A stretch of 64,000 bases of DNA from a virus (IMGVR_UViG_3300023199_000204:248001-312000), one strand, 5' to 3'. Counted from the first letter of the stretch, positions 24,310 to 32,114 are shown. Notes: generated by a model not told the origin, from the letters alone. Made by a program: numbers and translations.

Positions 24310-24516
24310 ATGAACTTTGATATTAAAGATGAGTTTTATTTTAAAGAAGAACCAGATGAGTTATATAAAGTTGTTGGCTTTTGTTCCTTTCTATCTGGCG
24401 AAGAGGCAGGAGTATATGTAATATATAAATGTATTAATTCTCACGTTTTAAATAAAATTAATGAAACCTTCCGCGAAGAGTATAAAACCTTAGAGTATAA
24501 GGTAATCAAACTGTGA
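24310..24516 (+). CDS. hypothetical protein, 68 aa
   Basis: ATG 24310 is chosen; GTG 24301 would add three residues. TGA overlaps the next GTG start. No family recognised. Confidence 0.5.
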   Translation: MNFDIKDEFYFKEEPDELYKVVGFCSFLSGEEAGVYVIYKCINSHVLNKINETFREEYKTLEYKVIKL

Positions 24517-24863
24517 ATAAAATATATATAATTACCAGCCTCTCTTTAAAAAAATCAAGAGAAGAGGCAGAGCATTTGTGCCCTCAAGGCTGGCACTATA
24601 ATCTTGAGGACGCTATAAAGTTAGTAGAGGAGCTTGATAGCGAGGCAGGATGGTTTTCTCATATTGTTATAGAAGAGTTAAAGGAGGGCTTGAATCTACA
24701 ATCTTTTACTGGTAAAGATGAAGTTTGGTTTGAGTTTTGTGAGGGAGAGGAATTTAAGAAGAAAAAAGTTGTGCGACCAGAGGAATTGAAAATGTATAAT
24801 CTTCACGGAATTCATGGGCTATATGGCCCAAGTATAAAGGAAAGGAAAAAAAATGGATCATAA
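24513..24863 (+). CDS. hypothetical protein, 116 aa
   Basis: It starts with GTG overlapping the previous stop. Sequence features CPQGWHYNLEDAIKLVEELD. It overlaps the next gene by 10 bases. Function unknown. Confidence 0.55.
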   Translation: MNKIYIITSLSLKKSREEAEHLCPQGWHYNLEDAIKLVEELDSEAGWFSHIVIEELKEGLNLQSFTGKDEVWFEFCEGEEFKKKKVVRPEELKMYNLHGIHGLYGPSIKERKKNGS

Positions 24864-25404
24864 TTGTACTGGAGAAGATTGTATATTTTGTCCACGAACG
24901 GATGAAGAAATTAAAAATATTTCAGAAAAAATAAAAGAAAGGGAAGAAGAAAGAAAGAAAGAGATTGAAAAATTCAATATAGAGATTGAAGAGAAAGCAG
25001 TTGCCGACGCCAAAGAATTATTTATAAAATATTGTTTTTCAGCAAAAAATGTTGAAGTTTTGTATTTTCCAAAAAGCATTACTCCTCACCTTCGTGTTGG
25101 CGGTCATAGCACTTCTTATAATGCTGGGCTCAATATTATAACAAAAATAAATGTTCATTCCCATAATACTGGAATTAATTTAATTAAATTTAATGGATTT
25201 GTTAATATAGTATCTGGTGATATGTTTTATGCTCATTTTAATAAATCAAAAATTGAGTACAAGAAAGACATTTATCTTTGGAAAGATAAACCATATAAAA
25301 AGCAATATATTATTGAAATAGATTTCAAAGCAGAAGAGACTGCTTTTCAAATAGATAAAATTAATGATTATAAACAAACAATAGCAACCTACAAAACTTT
25401 ATAA
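24853..25404 (+). CDS. hypothetical protein, 183 aa
   Basis: The N-terminus has CTGEDCIFC, then a coiled-coil segment (about 18-55), then a beta-rich domain. No family recognised. Confidence 0.6.
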   Translation: MDHNCTGEDCIFCPRTDEEIKNISEKIKEREEERKKEIEKFNIEIEEKAVADAKELFIKYCFSAKNVEVLYFPKSITPHLRVGGHSTSYNAGLNIITKINVHSHNTGINLIKFNGFVNIVSGDMFYAHFNKSKIEYKKDIYLWKDKPYKKQYIIEIDFKAEETAFQIDKINDYKQTIATYKTL

Positions 25405-25405
25405 T

Positions 25406-25852
25406 ATGGAAGAAAAAGTAAAAATTATTTGGGGGAAGTCAAAACATCTATCTCTAAAGAAAAAAAAGAAATTAGAAGAAGTAAAAAAGATGTTTGTAAT
25501 ATGGAAAGAGACTTTATGTCTTCATCCAGATGATGAGATTCATATTAAATATGTTGGAAAGAAAAAATTTAAGATGCGAGTTAATTATAAATTGGCTGAA
25601 TATAAAAGATATATTTTAGAAGTTTCTAAGTCTTGCTTAAAAGATAAGAGAGATTTTAAAAGAGAAGCTGATGTTATTCACGAGACAGTTCATATAGTAA
25701 TATATCCATATACTGAGTTAGCAGAAAATTTTACTGAGATGGTAAAGGGAGAGAAGGGGGAGATTTTAAAAGAACTTCTTGTGAAGGCTGAAGAAAGTGT
25801 GGTTTCTAGGCTAGAATTAGCATTGGCAAGAATGGTAGGAATTCAAATTTAA
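25406..25852 (+). CDS. HExxH zinc-protease-like protein
   Basis: 148 residues with VIHETVHIVIY near 90-100, an HExxH zincin motif, followed by ELAENFTEMVKG, which could supply the third ligand glutamate. The size and layout resemble small phage or bacterial metallopeptidase-like proteins. Substrate unknown. Confidence 0.6.
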   Translation: MEEKVKIIWGKSKHLSLKKKKKLEEVKKMFVIWKETLCLHPDDEIHIKYVGKKKFKMRVNYKLAEYKRYILEVSKSCLKDKRDFKREADVIHETVHIVIYPYTELAENFTEMVKGEKGEILKELLVKAEESVVSRLELALARMVGIQI

Positions 25853-25853
25853 A

Positions 25854-26942
25854 ATGAAACTTAAAAAATCTGGTCTCCCTGAAATTTACAAAAACATAAT
25901 AAAAGAGAAAAATTTCATATACTTGTTGGTATTTTTATTTATGTTTGGCGGTATTATATTTAAAATACCAATAATAGCGGGTTGGTTTGGATTTATATTG
26001 GCAAGTTATTCTGTCGTTTCCAATGATAGTATTCAAACAATAGGCACATTCTTAGCGTCTAACAGGAGTAAAAATTGGATTATATTATGGGTATATATAG
26101 GATTAATATTTTTATTAACAACAACCTATAGTTGGTTAATATATTCTGGAGATGTTTCATATGGGAGACTTGCTTCAAAAGGGTTTGAGAATAGTCCAAC
26201 TAGTTTTAATTACTTACAAGTTGTAGCTCCATTATTTTTGCTTATATTAACTAAACTTAAAATGCCAGTATCAACTACTTTTTTAATACTAAGTAGTTTT
26301 GCGACTACTGGAAGTAGCATAGGTAAAATTCTATTTAAAAGTGTTTCAGGTTATTTTCTAGCATTTTCAGTTGCGTTAATTATCTGGCTCTTTATTCACT
26401 CCTATATTAAAAAGGCTATAAAAAAAAAGAAAAAAGCAAGTTCTGTGTGGAGAATATTTCAATGGCTCACTTCTGGAACGTTGTGGTCAATTTGGCTGAT
26501 GCAAGATGCGGCAAATATTGCGGTATACCTACCTAGAGAAATGAGTTTATTAACATTCGGTTTGTTTTGCTCTATAATAATAGCAGGTCTTGGAATTTTG
26601 ATGTATTATAGAGGTGGGAAAATTCAAACCATAATTCTTGAAAAGAGTTATGTTGAGGATGTTAGACCAGCAACTATAATAGATGTTATATATTCAGGAA
26701 TTCTTTTTTATTTTAAAATGATTAACAAAATACCATTAAGTACTACTTGGGTTTTTGTTGGATTTTTAGGTGGAAGGGAATTAGCAATTAATATTATGTC
26801 CAAAGAAAAAAAGAGAAATTATAAAAAAGTTGGTAGGATGTTGGCGAGAGATATAACATATTTAATTATAGGATTGCTAGTGTCCTTAATACTTTCAATA
26901 TCAATAAATCCTATAATTAGAAAATCCATACTAGGATTTTAG
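25854..26942 (+). CDS. PiT-type inorganic phosphate transporter-like protein
   Basis: A 362-residue protein with about ten hydrophobic segments. Two inverted halves carry the PiT-like motifs NDSIQTIGTFLASN near 58-71 with MPVSTTF near 139, and DAANIAVYL near 222 with IPLSTTWVFVGFLGGREL near 297-314. PiT carriers import phosphate coupled to a cation. A phage copy would fit phosphate demand during DNA synthesis. Moderately confident on the family; the sequence is short for PiT (usually over 400). Confidence 0.65.
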   Translation: MKLKKSGLPEIYKNIIKEKNFIYLLVFLFMFGGIIFKIPIIAGWFGFILASYSVVSNDSIQTIGTFLASNRSKNWIILWVYIGLIFLLTTTYSWLIYSGDVSYGRLASKGFENSPTSFNYLQVVAPLFLLILTKLKMPVSTTFLILSSFATTGSSIGKILFKSVSGYFLAFSVALIIWLFIHSYIKKAIKKKKKASSVWRIFQWLTSGTLWSIWLMQDAANIAVYLPREMSLLTFGLFCSIIIAGLGILMYYRGGKIQTIILEKSYVEDVRPATIIDVIYSGILFYFKMINKIPLSTTWVFVGFLGGRELAINIMSKEKKRNYKKVGRMLARDITYLIIGLLVSLILSISINPIIRKSILGF

Positions 26943-26950
26943 GAGAAGCT

Positions 26951-27241
26951 GTGTCGCGAATATTAATGATTTTAGGAATTATTACGCTAGCTACAGCGTG
27001 TGGGTTTTTTGGTCAGATTGAAAAAGTAAGTATTAAAAATAAGGTAGGAGTGGAATTTAGAAATGTTTCTACTACTGATAGTAATGAAAGATATAGTTTA
27101 GGAACAGGAATCGATATAAAATCAACAACTGGATACGGAGCAAACATCTTTTATAGATTTAGAGACACAAATTGGAGTGTTTTTGAACAAGAGCACGGGG
27201 TGTTTTTTGGATTTAATGTTCCTTTGTATAAGAAAAAGTAG
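26951..27241 (+). CDS. small lipoprotein
   Basis: It starts with GTG 26951. A hydrophobic segment ends in LATACG, a plausible lipobox with C17. The rest is beta-rich (YGANIFYRFRD, GVFFGFNVPLY), suggesting an outer-membrane-associated protein, which supports a Gram-negative host. Confidence 0.6.
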   Translation: MSRILMILGIITLATACGFFGQIEKVSIKNKVGVEFRNVSTTDSNERYSLGTGIDIKSTTGYGANIFYRFRDTNWSVFEQEHGVFFGFNVPLYKKK

Positions 27242-27249
27242 GTAATTAA

Positions 27250-27444
27250 ATGAAGAAAGCTTCAGGATTATATGATGTTAATACAATTATTAATATATCA
27301 TCAGAAAATTTAATGAATGACGGATTTGAAGAGTGGGTGCCCTCTCGCCCAATTGGAACATTTGGTTTCTTGTCGAGATGTAAAAAAGCTTGGATGGTTT
27401 TTACAGGGAAGGCAGATGCTCTTATATGGCCTAAAGGACAGTGA
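27250..27444 (+). CDS. hypothetical protein, 64 aa
   Basis: A small protein with VPSRPIGTFGFLSRCKKAWM near 30-50, overlapping the next start (GTGATG). No family recognised. Confidence 0.55.
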   Translation: MKKASGLYDVNTIINISSENLMNDGFEEWVPSRPIGTFGFLSRCKKAWMVFTGKADALIWPKGQ

Positions 27445-27689
27445 TGAGAAAGATTAATAAAGTTTGCGGTAGCATTTTAAAACAGTTAGAAATACCAGAT
27501 AATCTTGAATATTGTTGTGAATTTATAGAGCAACAACTTAATTATGATTGTAAGCAGCACGGTTCGGGATGTCCAGATATAGGAATTAGATTAACAAAGA
27601 ATATTGAATTAATGCTTATAGCACCAAATGCTGAGTATATATGTAATTATTGTCCAAGTTGTGGAAAAAAATGGTCTAAGGAGAGATAA
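27444..27689 (+). CDS. zinc-binding hypothetical protein, 81 aa
   Basis: It contains EYCCEF, CKQHGSGCPDIGIRL and a terminal YCPSCGKKW zinc ribbon. TAA overlaps the next ATG. The layout is common in small phage proteins. Confidence 0.6.
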   Translation: MRKINKVCGSILKQLEIPDNLEYCCEFIEQQLNYDCKQHGSGCPDIGIRLTKNIELMLIAPNAEYICNYCPSCGKKWSKER

Positions 27690-28420
27690 TGTTTTATGAT
27701 TTTAGGCAGAATAATTCTGGAGGTTCTTTTAAAGTAACTGATAGTGTTGGACATTATGTAATAATAGAAGCTGATAATGCTCAAGAAGCTAACGAAAAAG
27801 CAGAGCAAGTGGGCATATATTTTGATGGTTGTTCAACTGGAAAAGATTGTAATTGTTGTGGAGACAGATGGTATCCACAATGGGATTCCGATGGTAGTGA
27901 AGAACCATCCATTTATGGAGAAAATATAGAAGAATATAAGAATTCAATAAGATATTCTGTTTCAGATGAAGAAGTAATTTTTGTTTACTATAAAGGCGGA
28001 CACTCTAAAAAAATAGTCATTGATGTTAAATCAGAAAAATAAAAGACCGAAAAGGCTTTAAGAGATGAGGCAGATAAAACTTGGGCAGCTTTTGCTGGGA
28101 TAAGCTATTGTTATAAAAATCCTGAAAGAATGTATCAAGCTGATTTTTACGATAAATATTATGATGAGTCAGGCAATAGAAGTATTGAGAAAAAAGGACT
28201 TGTAGTTAATAATGATTATAATTATCTCACATTTTCTTCTGATAATAAAGAAGAAGTGGAAGATTTTATAAAAGGGTATAGAACATATGCTGAGGCAGTT
28301 AGAGAGGCTATAATTAATTTATCAGATTTGAACAGAGATGAGTTCAGTAGCAAGGGAGAGAAAGCTTTAAAGGATATGCTTTTGAATGCACTGAAAAATG
28401 TAATGTCGACATATTCATAA
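27689..28420 (+). pseudogene. two-part phage gene interrupted by in-frame TAA
   Basis: ATG 27689 opens FRQNNSGGSFKV and GIYFDGCSTG-KDCNCCGDRWYP, a layout seen in uncharacterised phage proteins. TAA occurs at 28040-28042, but the same frame stays open for 125 more codons (EKALRDEADKTWAAFAG..., YRTYAEAVREAI) to 28420 with no start codon for the first 29. It may be a fusion read through TAA, or a nonsense mutation. The downstream part could also restart at ATG 28130. Confidence 0.55.
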
Positions 28421-28440
28421 TATAAAAACTAAGAGCTGGT

Positions 28441-28815
28441 ATGAAAAGATACAATATAAAAAAACAATTAGCTTACTATGAAATTTCATTTTTAAACAAC
28501 AAGAATCTTAATGATTTGATAAATGAATTCAATTCATTAAAAAAGAAGTTCGGAAGAAAATGGAATCTTTCAATCAAGTTGGAAGACTCTTATGATAGTT
28601 ATGAGTCCGAGCCTTCATATAATAGCTTTTGCGTTTATGGTGAAAGATTAGAAACTATAAAAGAAGCAAAGAAGAGAATTAAAGAGGAAGAGGAATATAA
28701 AGCTTTAAGAAAAGAGCAAGCAAGGGCTCGGGCAAAGGAAAGAATAAAGGCTGAAAAGGAAACTTATTTAAGACTTAGGAAAAAATTTGAAAAAAAAAAT
28801 CTTAATTTATATTAA
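28441..28815 (+). CDS. hypothetical protein with basic coiled-coil tail
   Basis: 124 residues; the second half is a charged helix (KEEEEYKALRKEQARARAKE) like the tails of the 15824 gene and the 30367 pseudogene. Function unknown. Confidence 0.55.
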   Translation: MKRYNIKKQLAYYEISFLNNKNLNDLINEFNSLKKKFGRKWNLSIKLEDSYDSYESEPSYNSFCVYGERLETIKEAKKRIKEEEEYKALRKEQARARAKERIKAEKETYLRLRKKFEKKNLNLY

Positions 28816-28844
28816 TAATAATATATTAGGACAGGAATATAATT

Positions 28845-28964
28845 ATGTCTATATTTAATTTACGCTTGAAATTAAAATCTATCCAAATTACTGATCAAGT
28901 TGATCAGAAGGATAGATGTGTGCGCCAATATAATACCACAAATATTGGAGGCTCAAGCGTATAA
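28845..28964 (+). CDS. 39-aa peptide upstream of terminator and tRNAs
   Basis: Begins MSIFNLRLKL, similar to MIVFNLNLSN at 13987. Both follow TATATTAGGA and precede an intrinsic terminator and tRNAs. Probably a real short peptide; function unknown. Confidence 0.4.
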   Translation: MSIFNLRLKLKSIQITDQVDQKDRCVRQYNTTNIGGSSV

Positions 28965-28991
28965 GACATTAATATTATTAGATGTTTTATC

Positions 28992-29027
28992 AAGCCGCTT
29001 GGGTCAAAAGCCCTGGCGGCTTTTTTA
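28992..29027 (+). terminator. intrinsic terminator
   Basis: AAGCCGC pairs with GCGGCTT around an inner GGG/CCC step and is followed by TTTTTT. tRNA-Cys begins 3 bases downstream. Confidence 0.8.
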
Positions 29028-29029
29028 TT

Positions 29030-29101
29030 GACGTGCTCCTTGGGACTGAGGGTTAGGCTCTGCAAAAGCTTGAATTTGGGGTTCAACTCCCCAGCACGTC
29101 T
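29030..29101 (+). tRNA. tRNA-Cys(GCA)
   Basis: The acceptor GACGTGC pairs with GCACGTC, and U73 is the cysteine-type discriminator. Loop CTGCAAA. The T arm is TGGGG-TTCAACT-CCCCA. Confidence 0.9.
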
Positions 29102-29115
29102 TGGAAATAAAATAA

Positions 29116-29248
29116 GGATGCGTTGAGCAGTGCGGTGAGCTTGGCGGGCTGTGGGGATTGATTAAATGGTAATTTTAATGAGTTCGATTCTCACATTCCC
29201 AAAACCCCGTGGTCTTCGGGCTTGTAGGTTCGATTCCTACCGCATCCA
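29116..29248 (+). tRNA. tRNA-Tyr(GUA) interrupted in the anticodon by a tRNA-like element
   Basis: The outer gene has acceptor GGATGCG/CGCATCC, D stem GAGC/GCTT, anticodon stem GCGGG (29144-29148)/CCCGT (29206-29210), variable arm GGTC-TTCG-GGCT, T arm GTAGG-TTCGATT-CCTAC and A73. Between anticodon positions 35 (U29152) and 36 (A29203) lie 50 extra bases. Removing them gives loop CTGTAAC with anticodon GUA. The class II variable arm and A73 both fit bacterial tRNA-Tyr. No other tRNA-Tyr is present in the window. Confidence 0.75.
29153..29202 (+). other. inner tRNA-like element 1 (no anticodon arm)
   Basis: GGGGAT pairs with ATTCCC, extendable by U29152-A29201. A D-like hairpin ATT/AAT has GG in its loop. 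Only TTTAA separates it from a T arm TGAG-TTCGATT-CTCA. There is no anticodon arm. It shares TGAGTTCGATTCTCAC with element 2 at 31135-31150. The exact ends are uncertain by one base. Confidence 0.6.
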
Positions 29249-29262
29249 ATAGGAGAAAGAAA

Positions 29263-29620
29263 ATTAATTTAGGAAGCATTTTAGATGACTATAATAAATT
29301 TTATAGTAGGATATTAAGTTATTTTAATATAAATTATTTAAGTGGAGATATATCAGACTCCAGAGAGTATTACTGGTTTAATGATTATGATTCACTTTAT
29401 TTCTTTTCAAAAAAAACCAAAATATAAAACTGTATATGAAAAAGGACCAGAATATAAAAGTACGATAAGTTCTTATCACGGAGTAGGCGTAGTAAATGGT
29501 GGAGATTTGACACTTGTTCAAGTTATTGATGACTGCGGAGGTGGTGATATAGCTATGATTCTCGATAATAAAAAGAAAATAACAGATGAGAAAATTATAG
29601 AATTAGTTGAAGAATTTTAG
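29263..29620 (+). pseudogene. frameshifted hypothetical gene with ATT start
   Basis: AGGAG at 29250-29254 is correctly spaced to ATT 29263, not to an ATG. The frame runs through NLGSILDDYNKF to SLYFFSKK, then a shift at the A8 run (about 29408-29416) leads to YKTVYEKGPEYKSTISSYHG and VIDDCGGGDIAMILDN, ending at 29620. Read as one gene it gives about 118 residues of unknown function. Confidence 0.5.
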
Positions 29621-29629
29621 GTAGAGAGG

Positions 29630-30167
29630 ATGATAAAAGGATTTCGTGAATATGGCTACAATACGGAAATAAAAAATATAAAAGAGGTGGTTTTTGAAGA
29701 TTTTAAGGTAAGGGAAGAGGACAGGGAAGGTGTTAATATATTATTTGCTGTATATAGACACCCACCTTATTGAAGGATATGCTCTCGTTTTCTTTGAAAA
29801 AAATGGGAAGTTATATGAGGTTCAAAGCTCTCACTGTTCTTGTAGGGGACTTGAGGAGCAGTGGTCCCCATAAGAAACTAACTATGAGACTGTAAAATTT
29901 AGAATTAAGGGCAATAGCTATTGGGGTTGGGATGAATATTCAAATGATATTCTTAAGATTTTAAAAGAAAGGTTTGGTATTATGAAACAAAAAGATTGGA
30001 CGCTTGAGCAAGAGTATTTTAGTTGGAAAAGATGGGATCAATGTGATACACTATCAGTAATTTTTTACGAGGTTCAGTTTAAGAAAAGCTTTGGCGTGTT
30101 TAGTAAAGGAGAGGAATTCGGAAGCATTATGCTTTCTTATAAAGATGGAATTATTGAAGCTTATTAA
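29630..30167 (+). pseudogene. conserved-looking gene with a frameshift and an in-frame TAA
   Basis: ATG 29630 follows GAGAGG. After YRHPPY one base is extra. The next frame, IEGYALVFFEKNGKLYEVQS then HCSCRGLEEQW, resembles phage proteins with a similar HCSC.GLE segment. TAA at 29871-29873 follows QWSP, and the frame then stays open for 98 codons to 30167. Two independent lesions suggest decay or error. Confidence 0.5.
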
Positions 30168-30280
30168 AAAGATGGAGAAGAAGTTTTAAAGACTCAAAAA
30201 TTTAGATTACAACCATTTATGGAACAATAATCAACATCATTTGTTTTCTAGGATATAGTGATTTAATTTAATAGGAAAAA

Positions 30281-30352
30281 TCCGGGTTAGTGAAATGGCA
30301 TCATCGCACGGCTGTTAACCGTGAATTAGAGGTTCGAGTCCTCTACCCGGAG
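30281..30352 (+). tRNA. tRNA-Asn(GUU), copy 1
   Basis: The acceptor TCCGGGT pairs with ACCCGGA, with G73. Stem CACGG/CCGTG closes loop CTGTTAA. The T arm is AGAGG-TTCGAGT-CCTCT. Confidence 0.9.
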
Positions 30353-30366
30353 ATAAGGAGAAAGGA

Positions 30367-30751
30367 ATGTCTAATAAATAAAAAAGAAGTTCTAGAGGTG
30401 TTAGAAAGGTATGAAGAGATTAAAAGTGAAATTAAAGGAACATTCTTAATTTATGCTAAATATTGTGGTATTTAAGTTTCAGAAATAGTTCATATTGAGG
30501 TAAACGAAAGTGAGGTTGAAGTAGAATACACTGAGCCAGGCGGATGTAGCTGTTGCTATACTAGTAGATACTCTACTTTTCCTATTAGTTATTTATGGGA
30601 AGAGAATTGGATTGAAAAGCTAAAAGCTAAGCATCAAGTGGAATTAGCCGAAAAAATTAAAAAGAAAGAAGAGGAAAAAGAAAGAAGAGAAAGAGAGCAA
30701 CTAGAGCTGGATAAAAAGCTTTATAAAAGATTAAAAGAAAAATTCGGCTAA
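30367..30751 (+). pseudogene. coiled-coil protein gene with frameshift and in-frame TAA
   Basis: ATG 30367 behind AAGGAGAAAGG gives MSNK then TAA; a one-base shift in the A run gives KKEVLEVLERYEEIKSE. TAA at 30473-30475 is followed in the same frame by 91 codons, including GGCSCCYTSRYSTFPISYLW and a charged helical tail, to TAA 30749. The CSCCY...S..P.S.LW layout is common in phage proteins of unknown role. Confidence 0.5.
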
Positions 30752-30803
30752 AATAATCTTAGAGGCAGATTCCACTGGGTGAGTTAATAAGGAAAGTAAA
30801 ATA

Positions 30804-31028
30804 ATGAATTTCGCAAAATGGTTTAGAGAACAGCAAAAAGACGCTAAGGCTGTAATTAATTTAACAAAACTTGATGTCAGAGATGAGCCTTGTCTTACCC
30901 TAAAGGGCAATAATAAATATAAAGTTTTGATAACACAAAATACATTTATTTCGAATGTATGTGGAATTTTCGTTGAAGATGTAAATTATGTATTAATGGA
31001 GGCACAAAATGAAGAAACGAAAACGTAA
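30804..31028 (+). CDS. hypothetical protein, 74 aa
   Basis: It is preceded by AAGGAAAG. Begins MNFAKWFREQQKDAK. No family recognised. Confidence 0.55.
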   Translation: MNFAKWFREQQKDAKAVINLTKLDVRDEPCLTLKGNNKYKVLITQNTFISNVCGIFVEDVNYVLMEAQNEETKT

Positions 31029-31048
31029 ATAAAAATCAGGCAAACTAT

Positions 31049-31196
31049 GCCTCCGTGGTGTTAATGGCTTAGCACACTGGATTTTGCGAAAGACATTTGG
31101 TATGTAGATGTTAGAGGCAACTCTTTGGTCTAAGTGAGTTCGATTCTCACCTTTCGCGTAATCCATGAAGTGTGGGTTCGAATCCTACCGGGGCTA
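31049..31196 (+). tRNA. tRNA-Lys(UUU) interrupted in the anticodon by a tRNA-like element
   Basis: The outer gene has acceptor GCCTCCG/CGGGGCT (one mismatch), D stem GTGT/GCAC, anticodon stem CTGGA/TCCAT and T arm GTGGG-TTCGAAT-CCTAC, with A73. Bases 31086-31158 split the anticodon after position 35. Joining TTTT to TAA restores the 7-nt loop TTTTTAA with anticodon UUU. This is the same insertion point as in the tRNA-Tyr gene at 29116. No uninterrupted tRNA-Lys(UUU) is present in the window. Confidence 0.75.
31086..31158 (+). other. inner tRNA-like element 2 (no usable anticodon)
   Basis: GCGAAAG pairs perfectly with CTTTCGC, with discriminator G. A D-like arm ACAT/ATGT encloses TTGGTATGTAG, and the T arm is GTGAG-TTCGATT-CTCAC. 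Where an anticodon arm should be there is AGAG-GCAA-CTCT, a GNRA-capped hairpin without a 7-nt loop. The length is 73 nt. Confidence 0.65.
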
Positions 31197-31254
31197 TAAA
31201 ATAGATTAGATAAGAGGATTTAGTTAATATTTATTATTAAAAGGAAAGGAAAAA

Positions 31255-31365
31255 ATGAAAAGTAAAATTTTATCAGTTGTATTGTCAGTTTGTTTGTTAA
31301 TTGGAACGGTATTTGCGACTTCTGCCTGTGGAGACGACTTAGTTGTTAATGGAAAAAACATATAA
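31255..31365 (+). CDS. small lipoprotein, 36 aa
   Basis: A basic start and hydrophobic core (VVLSVCLLIGTVFATSAC) end at a lipobox-like ATSAC, leaving only an 11-residue mature tail (GDDLVVNGKNI). It overlaps the next membrane protein in another frame by 17 bases. AAGGAAAGG precedes the start. Confidence 0.55.
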   Translation: MKSKILSVVLSVCLLIGTVFATSACGDDLVVNGKNI

Positions 31366-31540
31366 AACCAAAGGTATTTTTACTCAAGATGAAAAAGACC
31401 CTTGTATTAAATATAGTTTAATTGCTGGAAATGTTGCTTGGGCAATTATATTTTTTGGAACAGCAGTTGCTCCAGTTTATTTTTTTGGATTTTCTTTATG
31501 GGAGCCAGCGAGAGTTAAGTCAGAATGCGAAAAGAAATAA
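31349..31540 (+). CDS. membrane protein, 63 aa
   Basis: Two hydrophobic stretches (SLIAGNVAWAIIFFGTAVAP and YFFGFSLW). ATG 31349 lies within the lipoprotein gene. The pair could be an envelope-acting unit, but no family is recognised. Confidence 0.5.
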   Translation: MEKTYKTKGIFTQDEKDPCIKYSLIAGNVAWAIIFFGTAVAPVYFFGFSLWEPARVKSECEKK

Positions 31541-31830
31541 AGTCTCCAAAAATAGGAATGGGAGCAACCATTCAACTTTGGTCAGATAGAATTGCTGGAA
31601 CAATCGTGAGAATTACAAAAACTAAAAAGACAATCTTTATTCAAGAAGATGCGGCATCAAGAATTGATAGAAACGGAATAAGTGAAAGCCAAAGATATGA
31701 ATATACTCCAAATTCTAAAGGAAATGTATATCGTGCTTCTTTAAGAAAATATGGAAGGTTTAGAGTATCAAAAACCAATGAATTAGTTAGTATTAGAGTA
31801 AGACGCAAGTTTTACGATTATTTTTTTTAA
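31525..31830 (+). CDS. conserved phage-type protein, 101 aa
   Basis: MGATIQLWSDRIAGTIV near 12-28 and IFIQEDAASRIDRNGISESQ near 37-56 match the layout of a widespread uncharacterised phage protein, which usually ends YYDYSF (here FYDYFF). Function unknown. Confidence 0.65.
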   Translation: MRKEIKSPKIGMGATIQLWSDRIAGTIVRITKTKKTIFIQEDAASRIDRNGISESQRYEYTPNSKGNVYRASLRKYGRFRVSKTNELVSIRVRRKFYDYFF

Positions 31831-31837
31831 GGACATT

Positions 31838-32110
31838 ATGGGAAGATTAAAAGTAGCTAGTTATATTGAAGAGTGGTTGAAATTAGAATGCCCACACTGT
31901 GAAGAGTCAAATTGGCTTCAATCATCATTTGGAGACATATTAGACCCTGATGTTGATGCGATTAGATGCCTATCCTGTAAAGAGTTGTTTCTTGTTTGTG
32001 AAAGAGAGGAATGGGAGAGTGAAGATAATTTATACATAGAAGATGGAGTGACTGATCCGTCTGAAATAAAAGAGTTAGATTTTTATAATGAAGAGATTTG
32101 GAATGATTAA
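31838..32110 (+). CDS. zinc-ribbon protein, 90 aa
   Basis: CPHCEESNW near 16-24 and CLSCKELF near 46-53 form a zinc ribbon. The remainder is acidic. Function unknown. Confidence 0.6.
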   Translation: MGRLKVASYIEEWLKLECPHCEESNWLQSSFGDILDPDVDAIRCLSCKELFLVCEREEWESEDNLYIEDGVTDPSEIKELDFYNEEIWND

Positions 32111-32114
32111 ATAA

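Noticed and set aside
29116-31196. Group I introns in the tRNA anticodon loops
   Set aside because: The inserts are only 50 and 73 nt, far too short for a group I intron core, and they fold as tRNA-like elements.
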